DNA of 64,000 nt from Scatosoma sp045128175 (GTDB taxonomy: Bacteria > Bacillota > Clostridia > Christensenellales > Borkfalkiaceae). The notes beneath the pieces were generated by a model. It worked only from the letters and a program-made list of their open reading frames with translations, did not search any database and was not told the origin of the DNA. Every line of letters begins with the position of its first letter. Position 1 is the stretch's first letter. The stretch covers positions 5,216 to 69,215 of the forward strand of contig JBGVRF010000045.1 of assembly GCA_045128175.1 (NCBI GenBank), read 5' to 3'. This document shows positions 7,370 through 15,200 of the stretch, one piece after another. A program made the position numbers and the translations under genes.

Positions 7370-8833
7370 TTACTTTTTGTCCTTTTTATTGGACTTTTCT
7401 TTCTTTTCCGACTGTTTATCCGTCTTATCGACGACTACTTTATTGGGGAAACGTTTATTATATTTTTCCTGTTCCGCAGCTGCTTCCTTTTTCTGTTCGG
7501 AAAGATCTACAAGCTTGTTGATGACGATAGTGGAAACGAGCGAGAAGATATTGCTGGTGATCATGTAGATCGAGAACGCCGCACTGTACATGAAAGAGAA
7601 AATGGCGAACATACCTGTCATGATGACCATCATCATCTTCTGTTGCGACGCACCTTGTCCGTCTACCGTCGAATATTTCTGCTGTTCCTTCTGCGAACGC
7701 ATTGAAACGAATTGTTGCAACAGAATCGTGCCGATGGAAAGAATGATGAGTACGAAATAACCGTTTGCTTCGTTTTTCGCTTCGTTCAGCTTGCCCGTTA
7801 CCGTATTATACGTTTCTTCGGTATATACGTTCGTATACGCGCGCACCTCGTCCAGCTTCAGCTTTTCGCCGCTCACGTAGAAGCTTTCTCGCTCCATACC
7901 CGTCTTAAACTCGGAAAACTCCTGTATGGGATGCTTATAACTTGCGTCCGTCACCCAAATATTTTTGATCCAAAGGAATTCGGTGTTGTGCACGACGACC
8001 TCGTTATACGTCGTTACGACCGCGTCCTGCGCTTTGGAAATGAAATAGCCTTTTATTCCATCTTGTTCCCACGCCTTGATCTGTTCCGCCGTGATCTCTC
8101 CCGCGTCTTCCTGCGCGTTATGCTCGTCCGTCTTTGCTTTTACCGCCGCGTCTACGAACGATTTGATTTCCTCGTTTGCATACGCTGCGTTTACGTCGAT
8201 AAAATAACTCTTTTCCGCGTTTTGAAGATAGGCAAGACGTTCTTCGTCCGTACCTGTATATCCTTCGCCTTTCGCAACGGTAATATAGATATACTTTCCG
8301 TCCTCTTTGATCACCAGCTTATCGCCGTTTTCCGTCACGTTGTCAAGGCTGAGCTCAGCGCAATACGAGTACATCTGCGTGTTGTACGCGTCTACCATCG
8401 TATTGTAATTTTCGATGTTGGAATATTGCGAATAGGCGTTAAACGCGTTGATCGCAAAGATGAAGATGAGAAGAGAAAGGATCATAGGCAAGCAGGAGGA
8501 GAACATATTCATGCCGCTTTCCTTGTACATTTCCGCAACTTTCTGATTGTACAGATCCTTGTTGTTGGCGTACTGTTTTTGCAGCTTTTCCATCTTGGCC
8601 TGATTTTCTTTCATCTTGATGTTCTGTTTACGCATCGACTTTCTTTGAACTACGTCGAAAGGAAGCACGATGACCTTCAGAATAAGTGAAAATAAAATGA
8701 CGCCGACGCCGATCGAACCGATGCCAAGTATCCATTTGACGATAACACCCAACCAGTTGAGGGCTACGTCATAGGTCTGTCCGAACAGCGCGATACCTAC
8801 GTCGGCAGCGTTTAACAAATTCATAAGTTCCAT
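7370..8833 (-). CDS. yidC: YidC/Oxa1 membrane protein insertase with a large extracytoplasmic insert
   Basis: Inserts membrane proteins with or without SecYEG. The conserved core is visible: hydrophobic segments near the N-terminus, then LPFDVVQRKSMRKQNIKMKENQAKM (cytoplasmic hairpin), then SSCLPMILSLLIFIF, and in the last third GYFVLIILSIGTILLQQFVS and FSIYMITSNIFSLVSTI. At 487 residues it is far longer than the usual 250-290 of Gram-positive YidC; the excess is a hydrophilic stretch of about 200 residues between the CLP segment and the last helices. The hydrophilic-groove Arg of the first helix appears as Lys (SLILKVIVLPF). The tail is strongly basic (EKKEKSNKKDKK), suited to ribosome contact. 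Confidence 0.92.
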   Translation of the reverse strand: MELMNLLNAADVGIALFGQTYDVALNWLGVIVKWILGIGSIGVGVILFSLILKVIVLPFDVVQRKSMRKQNIKMKENQAKMEKLQKQYANNKDLYNQKVAEMYKESGMNMFSSCLPMILSLLIFIFAINAFNAYSQYSNIENYNTMVDAYNTQMYSYCAELSLDNVTENGDKLVIKEDGKYIYITVAKGEGYTGTDEERLAYLQNAEKSYFIDVNAAYANEEIKSFVDAAVKAKTDEHNAQEDAGEITAEQIKAWEQDGIKGYFISKAQDAVVTTYNEVVVHNTEFLWIKNIWVTDASYKHPIQEFSEFKTGMERESFYVSGEKLKLDEVRAYTNVYTEETYNTVTGKLNEAKNEANGYFVLIILSIGTILLQQFVSMRSQKEQQKYSTVDGQGASQQKMMMVIMTGMFAIFSFMYSAAFSIYMITSNIFSLVSTIVINKLVDLSEQKKEAAAEQEKYNKRFPNKVVVDKTDKQSEKKEKSNKKDKK

Positions 8834-8968
8834 ATTTTAATTGTTTCCAAAAATTTTATTTTCCAACGTTCCGTTGCAATGAATTGGCAACTTCGTTGTC
8901 GTAAATCGCGATTCTTGCCCTTTGTCTTTTAAAAAGGGGCAAGCTTACTTGAGAGGGGAAGGGGCGTT

Positions 8969-9295
8969 TTACATAAGCCATTTACGCAGACGCCATTTCT
9001 CCGTCGCCGGATCGTACCCGCCCTTCGACCAGGGATTGCAACGCAAAATGCGCCAACTACCCAACAGTATGCCGAGGAACACCCCGCGATTATTGATGCT
9101 TTCGAGGGTGTATTGCGAACAGGTCGGTCGATAGCGACATTCGTGTCGGGATAAAAATTTCTGATATAAGAGGATCAGCCAAAGACAGAGCATTTTCAGA
9201 TACGGCTTAAAAACCGTCTTGCGTAAATACCCGACGTTAGCCCTGACCAGCGCGCCGAAACGCGCGTTTACAGTTTCTCTTTTCCGATCATCCAT
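8969..9295 (-). CDS. yidD: membrane protein insertion efficiency factor YidD
   Basis: Small protein that assists YidC. It shows YQKFLSRHECRYRPTCSQYTLESI and LLGSWRILRCNPWSKGGYDP, the family signature with its conserved cysteines. The 108-residue reading frame starts 28 bases inside rnpA; the first 30 residues are longer than usual, and an internal Met at residue 34 would give a more typical N-terminus, but neither start has a clear SD. It sits between rnpA and yidC as in most bacteria. Confidence 0.9.
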   Translation of the reverse strand: MDDRKRETVNARFGALVRANVGYLRKTVFKPYLKMLCLWLILLYQKFLSRHECRYRPTCSQYTLESINNRGVFLGILLGSWRILRCNPWSKGGYDPATEKWRLRKWLM

Positions 9296-9585
9296 TGCAA
9301 ATGCCGTTTAAACGTTTCAAAGGCGTATTTGTCCGAGACTTTGGGAATGAGAATGACCGAATAGGTTCCTTTCATCTCGTCTTGCGCGGCGCGAAACGCT
9401 TCCCGAAGCAGACGTTTGATGCGGTTCCTTTGTACCGCCTTGCCGTGCTTTTTCCCGATGGAGATGCCCATTCGCATCTTGTCCGAAGGCCTGTACAGCA
9501 TCGTCACCGACGCCGAAAACGCGCGTTTGCCTTTCTGAAAAAGCCTTTGAAAATCCGCTTGTTTTTTTATTCTCAAATACTTCAT
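9268..9585 (-). CDS. rnpA: ribonuclease P protein component
   Basis: Protein subunit of RNase P, which matures tRNA 5' ends with the RNA subunit (not in this window). The 105-residue protein has the N-terminal RIKKQADFQRLFQKGKR segment and the diagnostic NRIKRLLREAFR RNA-binding motif, preceded by GISIGKKHGKAVQ. It lies immediately downstream of rpmH and overlaps yidD by 28 bases. Confidence 0.95.
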   Translation of the reverse strand: MKYLRIKKQADFQRLFQKGKRAFSASVTMLYRPSDKMRMGISIGKKHGKAVQRNRIKRLLREAFRAAQDEMKGTYSVILIPKVSDKYAFETFKRHLQWMIGKEKL

Positions 9586-9719
9586 TGTTTCTACGCGGAA
9601 AGTTTTTACGCCACGTTTGACGTAAAATTTCGTCCGTTATTATAAAATGGCAAATCCTCTCCTTTATAAAAAAGGAAAGGAACGCGTTGTCGATTTCAGC
9701 TGTTTATTGACTGTAAAGA

Positions 9720-9854
9720 TCAATGAGTAAGTCTCTTTCTGCCTTTTGCTCTACGTCTCTTCAGCACCTTTCTGCCTGCGGTGGTCGCCATTCTCTTACG
9801 GAAACCGTGTACTTTGCTCTTCTGTCTTTTCTTGGGTTGATACGTTCTTTTCAT
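9720..9854 (-). CDS. rpmH: 50S ribosomal protein L34
   Basis: A 44-residue basic protein, beginning MKRTYQPKKRQKSKVHGFRKR and ending KGRKRLTH, matching L34 over its whole length. The SD AGGAGAAAG precedes the ATG on the minus strand. A strong promoter at 9927-9956 lies about 70 bases upstream. It heads the rnpA-yidD-yidC-jag run. Confidence 0.97.
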   Translation of the reverse strand: MKRTYQPKKRQKSKVHGFRKRMATTAGRKVLKRRRAKGRKRLTH

Positions 9855-9926
9855 AATCTTTCTCCTGATTTTGGTTTTTTATCTTTTTGGTCGTATACCG
9901 CGTTCTTTCCCACGATAACTCTAATT

Positions 9927-9956
9927 ATTATATCGCAAACGACGGAAGTCCGTCAA
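9927..9956 (-). promoter_or_regulatory. rpmH promoter
   Basis: Reading the minus strand, TTGACG (9956-9951) and TATAAT (9932-9927) are separated by 18 bases, upstream of rpmH. Confidence 0.75.
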
Positions 9957-10031
9957 GCGATTTTAATGCGTTTTTTGATTTTTGTTCGTGGGGAGGCGGC
10001 GTTTTTACGGCAATTCGTTTTTTTTGATTCC

Positions 10032-10061
10032 GACGTCGTTTGTAAAGACGTCGTTTGTAAA
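10032..10061 (-). repeat. tandem 15-bp direct repeat in the dnaN-rpmH spacer
   Basis: GACGTCGTTTGTAAA occurs twice back to back, between the dnaN stop and the rpmH promoter. No role is evident. Confidence 0.7.
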
Positions 10062-10089
10062 ATAACAGCGCGACGCGTATACGTCGTTT

Positions 10090-11199
10090 TTATTCTTGAG
10101 GTTGATTGGTGCGCACGGGCAACACCAGATATTGGCACCGCTTGTCCGATACGTTTTCCAGCGTGAACGGGGAAACGGGCGTGTTGAAAGACAGCGCCAC
10201 TTCTTCTTCCTCCAACGCCTTCAACGCGTCAAGCAGATACTTCGCGTTCATCGCGATCTTTAACTCTTTACCGTCAAGAGACGCCACGACCGTCTCTTCT
10301 ACTTTACCCATTTCGGAATTTGCGTTGATGATGATCTTCCCGTTTTTGATATCGAAAATGATAAGGTTGTTCTTATCGCCGCGGATCAGAACGGACGCGC
10401 GTTCTACGCTGTCGATCAGCTCGCTGCGTCTCACCGTCGCCACCGTTGTAAATTCGACAGGGTAGATGTTTTCTTTACGCACGAACTCGCCCGAATACAA
10501 GCGGGACGTGATCACCGTATCCTGTACCTCTACGGATAAGAGATTTTTGCTTGCATAGATTTTCAGATCGTCGTCGCCGTCAAGCATACGCGAGATCTCC
10601 GTCAACGTACGCGCGGGGCATACGATCTTCATTTCACCCGCGCCGACTGCCGCGTCGCAATACGAACAAGCCATTCTGAACCCGTCGAGCGCCGTCGCCG
10701 TCAGCTTGCCCGCCTGCGTTTCCAACAGTGCGCCTTTGAGAATGGGGCGGCTGTCGTCCGTTGCACAACAGAACACGACTTTGGAGATGAGATTCTTCAG
10801 CTCGGATTCTTTGGTTTGGAAATAGCGATCCTCCTCCACGCTGGACGAAAACTGCGGAAAATCGGAGGCGGGGAGCGCTTGCATATACGATTCACTGTCG
10901 CCGTAGCTGATCAGGATGCCCCGTTCGTCGGAAGAGATAACGACCTCGAAGGACGCAATCTTGCCGACAAAATCGGCAAAGCATTTGCCGTTGACGCAAA
11001 TTTCTCCCTCCTCGAGGATCTCTGCCTTGATCTTCTTTTCAATGGAAATTTCCCCGTCGTAGGCTTTTAACGTGAGCCCGTCGTTTTTTGCTTGTAGCTT
11101 GATGCATTCGAGAATGGGTGTGATCGTCTTGACTGCGCAAGCCTTGCTGACCGTAAGCGCCGCATCCGAAAGCACCGTTCCGTCGCAAACGAATTTCAT
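10090..11199 (-). CDS. dnaN: DNA polymerase III beta subunit (sliding clamp)
   Basis: A 369-residue processivity clamp that encircles DNA and tethers polymerase III and repair factors. The three-domain clamp pattern is visible: MKFVCDGTVLSDAALTVSKAC, the KTITPILECIKLQA segment, DSRPILKGALLE in the middle, and the C-terminal tail CQYLVLPVRTN. SD GGGAGGAAG precedes ATG 11199. It has its own promoter. Usually dnaN follows dnaA; here it is upstream of rpmH on the same strand, and dnaA is absent from the window. Confidence 0.96.
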   Translation of the reverse strand: MKFVCDGTVLSDAALTVSKACAVKTITPILECIKLQAKNDGLTLKAYDGEISIEKKIKAEILEEGEICVNGKCFADFVGKIASFEVVISSDERGILISYGDSESYMQALPASDFPQFSSSVEEDRYFQTKESELKNLISKVVFCCATDDSRPILKGALLETQAGKLTATALDGFRMACSYCDAAVGAGEMKIVCPARTLTEISRMLDGDDDLKIYASKNLLSVEVQDTVITSRLYSGEFVRKENIYPVEFTTVATVRRSELIDSVERASVLIRGDKNNLIIFDIKNGKIIINANSEMGKVEETVVASLDGKELKIAMNAKYLLDALKALEEEEVALSFNTPVSPFTLENVSDKRCQYLVLPVRTNQPQE

Positions 11200-11241
11200 A
11201 GTGTTCTTCCTCCCGTTTCTAAGATGATTTTTATCTTACAT

Positions 11242-11270
11242 ATTGTACCATATCCGCCCTGTTTTGGCAA
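11242..11270 (-). promoter_or_regulatory. dnaN promoter
   Basis: On the minus strand TTGCCA (11270-11265) and TACAAT (11247-11242) are 17 bases apart, about 45 bases upstream of the dnaN start. Confidence 0.65.
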
Positions 11271-11329
11271 GCAAAAACGGGGCGGTGACCGAATGATATT
11301 TTTCTTTTTATTTAGGCTTTGTTTCGACG

Positions 11330-11950
11330 CTCGGTTGATTTCTGCCTGCAAAATACTGCGCGATACCGCGCTTGCGTTGAACGGCGTGAATATGGACGCG
11401 AATAGCGAATATTCTTTCGATGCCGACGGAAGCATCATGTAGACACGGACGCTCTTCGTACAGCACTTTTGCTCAACCTTGGCGCAGGAAGCTCGTTGAC
11501 GCTTGATAAAGGTGCAGTTATCGAATGACGTTTATATATTGAAGACGGAGCAGTGATTTCAAATAACGCTTCTTATAACAATAACAATCATGGTATCTTT
11601 AAAGTTTATTCTGGTTCTGTCGTTTATATGAATGGCGGCGAGATCAGTGAAAAACACGGTTAAATACGGTTTGTTGAACTCGCTTAATTCCCCTGTGGAA
11701 GGAGTTATTATAAATAGCGGAACGGTCACAATAATATCGCGACCAATAATGATAACAAAGATGCGTTTGCAGTAGTTATCAGTCAAGGGAAAAAAATAAA
11801 AGTAGTAAAAGCAATCGAAGCCGGGGAAGAACTCGGCAATTTTTTTTCGTCTAAGAAAGATAGAAAAGACAAGGTCAAGCGGAACGCTTGTGCTTACAAT
11901 TTTTTTACAAAACGTTTTCAAAAGTCTAACGCGATTTTGATATTTTTTAA
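11330..11950 (+). pseudogene. decayed fragment of a beta-helix repeat surface protein
   Basis: No intact gene occupies this 700-base stretch, but translation in shifting frames gives pieces of one repetitive protein. These are DTDALRTALLLNLGAGSSLTLDKGAVIE (frame of 11442, stop at 11526), IEDGAVISNNASYNNNNHGIF and VVYMNGGEIS to 11663, then YGLLNSLNSPVEGVIINSGTVTI in another frame from 11665, then a frame starting near 11748. The Asn/Gly-rich SGSVVYMNGGEIS rhythm is that of right-handed parallel beta-helix adhesins and extracellular polysaccharide-binding proteins. Several stops and at least two frameshifts show it is dead; no start, signal peptide or anchor remains. Confidence 0.6.
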
Positions 11951-12004
11951 ATAACTTCCGTGTATAATACAAATACAAAATCAAGAACACGGAGGAAACG
12001 TGAA

Positions 12005-12361
12005 ATGTATAACGCTATGTATAAAAACGAATCGAAAATCGCGGCGGCGATCCGCGAAGAATACACGGAGAAAAAACCGAACAAGCTCGGCGAGCTTGTC
12101 GAGCTGGACAGAAAGGTAAAACGCCCCGCGGAGATATTTGCGTACAGCTTCGGCACGGTCGGCTCGTTGGTGCTCGGCGCGGGTATGTGCCTTGCGATGA
12201 AGGTCATCGGCAATATGATGCCCCTCGGTATCGTCATCGGTGCTGTCGGTATCGCAATGGTCACCGTAAACTATTTCATCTATAAAGCAATGGTGAAAAA
12301 GGGTAAGAAAAAATACGGCCGTCGGATCCTCGAACTCAGCAACGAGATCCTGCACGAATAA
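12005..12361 (+). CDS. small two-helix membrane protein, paralogue of the 5821-6213 gene
   Basis: A 118-residue protein. The start is ATG 12005 with SD ACGGAGGAAA. A charged N-terminal helix ends in LVELDRKVKRPAEIF; two hydrophobic segments (SFGTVGSLVLGAGMCLAMKV and GIVIGAVGIAMVTVNYFIY) form a hairpin; and the basic/amphipathic tail is KKKYGRRILELSNEILHE. A TATAAT at 11963-11968 lies upstream with a weak -35. It shares architecture and several motifs with the gene at 5821. Function unknown. Confidence 0.75.
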   Translation: MYNAMYKNESKIAAAIREEYTEKKPNKLGELVELDRKVKRPAEIFAYSFGTVGSLVLGAGMCLAMKVIGNMMPLGIVIGAVGIAMVTVNYFIYKAMVKKGKKKYGRRILELSNEILHE

Positions 12362-12403
12362 GTTCTGTATAACAATAAAAATATAATAAAGGAAAAAACA
12401 ATT

Positions 12404-12649
12404 ATGGCAAACTTTTTCAAAAAGGCATTTCAGGACATGAAGGACAGCGCGAAGGCGCAACACGAAGTAGACAAAGCGAATTTCGAAGCGGTGAAAGCGG
12501 AATCGAAAGCGCAGTGGGAAGAAGCGAAAATGACGCCCGCGCAGCGTCAGGCGATGACGCAGAAGGAGCGCGACGAACAGATCGCGGAAGCGAAAGCGCG
12601 CACCGCGGCGGCGCAACAGCGTATCGACGCGGCAAAAAACAACAAATAA
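12404..12649 (+). CDS. small highly charged helical protein, unknown
   Basis: An 81-residue protein, MANFFKKAFQDMKDSAKAQ at the N-terminus and then almost entirely Ala/Lys/Glu/Gln, with no Cys, Pro-poor, and predicted as one or two long helices or a coiled coil. SD AAAGGA precedes ATG 12404; a terminator follows at 12685. It lies 42 bases after the small membrane protein gene and is probably co-transcribed with it. No family recognised. Confidence 0.65.
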   Translation: MANFFKKAFQDMKDSAKAQHEVDKANFEAVKAESKAQWEEAKMTPAQRQAMTQKERDEQIAEAKARTAAAQQRIDAAKNNK

Positions 12650-12684
12650 GTCGATTGACGAACGAAGCGTTTAAAGAGTATAAC

Positions 12685-12718
12685 AAAAGCCGTATCCGAC
12701 GGGAAACGGCTTTTTTTC
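12685..12718 (+). terminator. intrinsic terminator after the 12404 gene
   Basis: AAAGCCGT pairs with ACGGCTTT across a loop of about 12 bases, followed by a run of seven T. Confidence 0.8.
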
Positions 12719-13019
12719 ATGCGCCTCGATCGGGGTGGGCGCGGCGCAGACGGCGGGTATATTCGGCGATCCGCGTCAGATCCCGCGCGCTGTTCTCGTT
12801 CAACACCCGAAAATCGCGTAGGCGCAGGGCCAGCTCGAAACGGGTTCCGTCATCGGTGAGAAATTCCGCGTACATGGGTCTGCCGCGGCCGGTATAAGAA
12901 TAGGTGAGCGCGCCTAAACTGCCGCTCGGCAAGCCTTCCGCCCTGTGCGTATTATTTGTGAGGACGATGAGATCCAGTTCTTCCGCAAGGCGATTGTCTA
13001 TGTATTTGTTCTTTTCCAT
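12717..13019 (-). CDS. conserved-looking hypothetical protein
   Basis: A 100-residue protein with a good SD (AAAGGAGGAC) before its ATG at 13019. The sequence MEKNKYIDNRLAEELDLIVLTNN, then a Gly/Tyr-rich centre LGALTYSYTGRGRPMYAEFL, then an Arg-rich helix, looks like a real folded cytoplasmic protein without membrane segments. No catalytic motif is recognised. It converges on the 12404 gene, with its stop touching that terminator's T run. Function unknown. Confidence 0.65.
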   Translation of the reverse strand: MEKNKYIDNRLAEELDLIVLTNNTHRAEGLPSGSLGALTYSYTGRGRPMYAEFLTDDGTRFELALRLRDFRVLNENSARDLTRIAEYTRRLRRAHPDRGA

Positions 13020-13206
13020 ATCCGTTTGTCCTCCTTTTCTTTTTTAGCGTGCTATTAGTTTACCACGGATTTTGAAAATTACAAGAGGGGACTGCCAACT
13101 TTTTTTCAAAATTTGGAAAATTTTTTTTAAACGGCGTTTTCGGGCGAATAGGATCGGAGAAGAGAGGAGGCTCTTTCGGGGGAGTATTCGGAACAACTTT
13201 AAAACG

Positions 13207-13376
13207 TTGACTTTGCGTTCGCGATATGTTGCAATATATAGGTAAAGTAGGAAATGGAGGTACCATGTATGCGTAAACGTTTGGAGGAAATGATCTTGGA
13301 GGCGTTGTGGCGATTGTTTTCTATCTTTTTGGAGCTGTCAGCGAAAGGGAAATTCGTAAAAAATACACCGCTTTGT
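13207..13376 (+). other. candidate short ORF region between 13020 and 13400
   Basis: In this otherwise gene-free stretch, TTGACT (13207) and an AT-rich box near 13235 precede GGAGG (13256-13260) and ATG 13269, which opens a 36-codon frame beginning MRKRLEEMILEALWRLF and ending at 13379. The start region coincides with one copy of the GTATGCG repeat, so the apparent gene signals may be chance. Left of it (13060-13200) I see only AT-rich spacer. Confidence 0.25.
13261..13284 (+). repeat. GGTATGCGTTTACG-type short interspersed repeat, copy 1
   Basis: Reads TACCATGTATGCGTAAACG; a variant of the six-copy family, with TTT of the core changed to AAA. Confidence 0.55.
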
Positions 13377-13388
13377 TGAAAGCGGTGT
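13357..13388 (-). terminator. terminator of the amino-acid ABC transporter operon
   Basis: On the minus strand the perfect 10-bp stem ACACCGCTTT / AAAGCGGTGT with loop CAAC is followed by ATTTTTTA. It lies about 210 bases beyond the ATPase stop, after a hairpin-array repeat. Confidence 0.75.
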
Positions 13389-13399
13389 ACAAAGATCGG

Positions 13400-13615
13400 G
13401 ATGGAAGCAAACAAGTCCCTTGTGGGGGGGGGAGTTCGCCCCGCGAAGGGAAACAAGCAAAGCTTTGCTTGATTGGAGGGAGTGTTTATGGGGCTCCGCT
13501 CCATACCACGCCAAAGGCTTCCGCCTTTGGATTCTGACAAGAAACTGAGTTCCTTGATTTCCGACACGGTCCGGTGGAACGCTGGCGGTACGTTGGTTAA
13601 AGTACCTTGGAAAGG
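13400..13615 (-). repeat. hairpin-array interspersed repeat, inverted copy
   Basis: Read on the minus strand it contains the family's leading block (ACGTACCGCCAGCGTTCC) followed by CAAGGAACTCAGTTTCTTG, ATGGAGCGGAGCCCCAT, AAGCAAAGCTTTGCTT and CCAAAGGCGGAAGCCTTTGG. Each is a near-perfect short palindrome. The copy lies in the 3' untranslated part of the ABC transporter transcript. Confidence 0.75.
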
Positions 13616-14481
13616 AAGTCTTTCAGACGTTCGTCTTTGGGTGTTTCGAAAAATTCTTTTGGGGTGTTCTCTTCCTTGATCACGCCATCGCTCATAAAAA
13701 TGACTCGGTTTGCGACTTCTTTCGCAAAGCCCATTTCGTGCGTGACCACGACCATGGTCATGCCTTCCTGCGCCAGCTCGGTCATTACTTTCAGCACTTC
13801 GCCGACCATTTCAGGATCCAGCGCGCTGGTCGGTTCGTCAAACAACATCACGTCGGGATTCATCGCTAAGGCGCGTACGATCGCGATACGTTGCTTCTGC
13901 CCGCCCGACAGGGTTGCGGGATAGACGTTCGCCTTGTCTTCAAGCCCTACTTTTTTCAATAACGCCATCGCTTGCGCGTTCGCTTCCGCTTCGGGCATTT
14001 TTTTCAGCTTCATCGGCGCCAGCGTGATGTTTTTCAAAACCGTCAGATTGGGAAACAGGTTGAATTGCTGAAATACCATGCCGATCTTCTGTCTGTGCAG
14101 ATTGATCTTTTTTGCGACGACCTTTTCGATCGCTTTTTCTTTTTCGCGCAATGCTTGATATTCCGTTTCCAAAGTAAGATATTCTTCCGTATTCGCGGTT
14201 TTGTCTTTCTTTAACGCGTTGAGCTGTCTTTTCAAATATACGCGTTCGTTTTTAAAAACGTATTCGCCGTCGAGTAAAATTTCGCCTGCGGTGGGCGTTT
14301 CCAAAAGATTTAAACAGCGTAAAAAGGTGGATTTTCCACAGCCTGAAGGTCCGATCACGGCGACGACGTCGCCTTTGTTGATCTCGACGTTGACGCCTTT
14401 CAGGACTTCCAATTCGCCGAATTTTTTATGCAGATTTTTAACGGACAGCAATAATTTTGTTTCGTTTGTATTAGCGTTCAT
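13597..14481 (-). CDS. polar amino-acid ABC transporter ATP-binding protein with a coiled-coil insert
   Basis: A 294-residue GlnQ/HisP-type ATPase that energises the permease encoded just upstream. Walker A GPSGCGKST is at 44-52, the Q loop GMVFQQFNLFPNLTVL at 134-148, the signature LSGGQKQRIAIVRAL, Walker B VMLFDEPTSALDPE, and the switch VVVTHEMGFA. The usual length is about 240-250. The excess is a Lys/Glu-rich stretch at about 76-127 between Walker A and the Q loop, predicted helical. Its start overlaps the permease end by 11 bases. Confidence 0.93.
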   Translation of the reverse strand: MNANTNETKLLLSVKNLHKKFGELEVLKGVNVEINKGDVVAVIGPSGCGKSTFLRCLNLLETPTAGEILLDGEYVFKNERVYLKRQLNALKKDKTANTEEYLTLETEYQALREKEKAIEKVVAKKINLHRQKIGMVFQQFNLFPNLTVLKNITLAPMKLKKMPEAEANAQAMALLKKVGLEDKANVYPATLSGGQKQRIAIVRALAMNPDVMLFDEPTSALDPEMVGEVLKVMTELAQEGMTMVVVTHEMGFAKEVANRVIFMSDGVIKEENTPKEFFETPKDERLKDFLSKVL

Positions 14482-15163
14482 TTCTCTTCAACCTCTTTTC
14501 AATATATTTGATCGCGAATACCATGAGATATACCACGACGAGATAGCAACAACCGACGAGGAGACCGCTGGCGAGGTAGTTAGGTACGCTGCGGTAGATA
14601 GTGCCTGCGGCGGCGTTGAGGTCGAACGTAAGACTGCCGGGCGTGGAACCGACCCAGCCGATGATGGAAGTTTCTTTTAAAAGAGCGATCATTTCGTTGC
14701 CGATTGCGGGGATGATGTTTTTGATCGCCTGCGGCAGAATGATGCGAATCATCGTCTGCAACCAATTCAAGCCCAAAGCTCTGCCTGCTTCCATTTGTCC
14801 TTGATCGACTGACGTGATACCTGCGCGAATGCTTTCGGAGACGTATGCGCCGGAATTTATGCCGAAGGTAATGATCGCGGCGTAAGGTTTGAAGCCGGGG
14901 ATCGCAAATACGGCAAACACCATGATGAAGAGCTGTAAGGCAACGGGTGTGCCACGGAATACGGTCGTATAGATCCCGCAAATGATTTTGGGTAGTTTCA
15001 TCCATTTGTTGTCGGGCGCGATCTTAACGACGGCGACGACAAAGCCTAAAAACAGACCGAGTACCGCGGCGATCAGCGTGACGAGCAACGAATTGCCCAA
15101 GCCTTGAAACATATAGCCGACAAGCTCTTTGTCGGAAAGAATTTTAATGATATCCTGAAACAT
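14471..15163 (-). CDS. amino-acid ABC transporter permease
   Basis: A 230-residue HisM/GlnP-type permease with about five membrane segments. It has the early FRGTPVALQLFIMVF and the EAA loop GQMEAGRALGLNWLQTMIRIILPQAIKNIIPAIGNE, the docking helix for the ATPase. It works as a homodimer with the ATPase (overlapping downstream) and the binding lipoprotein (upstream). The substrate is probably a polar amino acid, not resolvable further. Confidence 0.94.
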   Translation of the reverse strand: MFQDIIKILSDKELVGYMFQGLGNSLLVTLIAAVLGLFLGFVVAVVKIAPDNKWMKLPKIICGIYTTVFRGTPVALQLFIMVFAVFAIPGFKPYAAIITFGINSGAYVSESIRAGITSVDQGQMEAGRALGLNWLQTMIRIILPQAIKNIIPAIGNEMIALLKETSIIGWVGSTPGSLTFDLNAAAGTIYRSVPNYLASGLLVGCCYLVVVYLMVFAIKYIEKRLKRNER

Positions 15164-15200
15164 AGCTTTTTCCTGTGATGTGACTTTGCGGTCATAGAAA

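Noticed and set aside
11200..12000. Possible replication origin beside dnaN
   Set aside because: No cluster of DnaA boxes or AT-rich unwinding tract was found; the region is better explained as a pseudogene remnant.
13307..13537. 76-codon plus-strand frame beginning MAIVFYLFGAV
   Set aside because: It runs through the transporter terminator and the hairpin-array repeat and has no SD.
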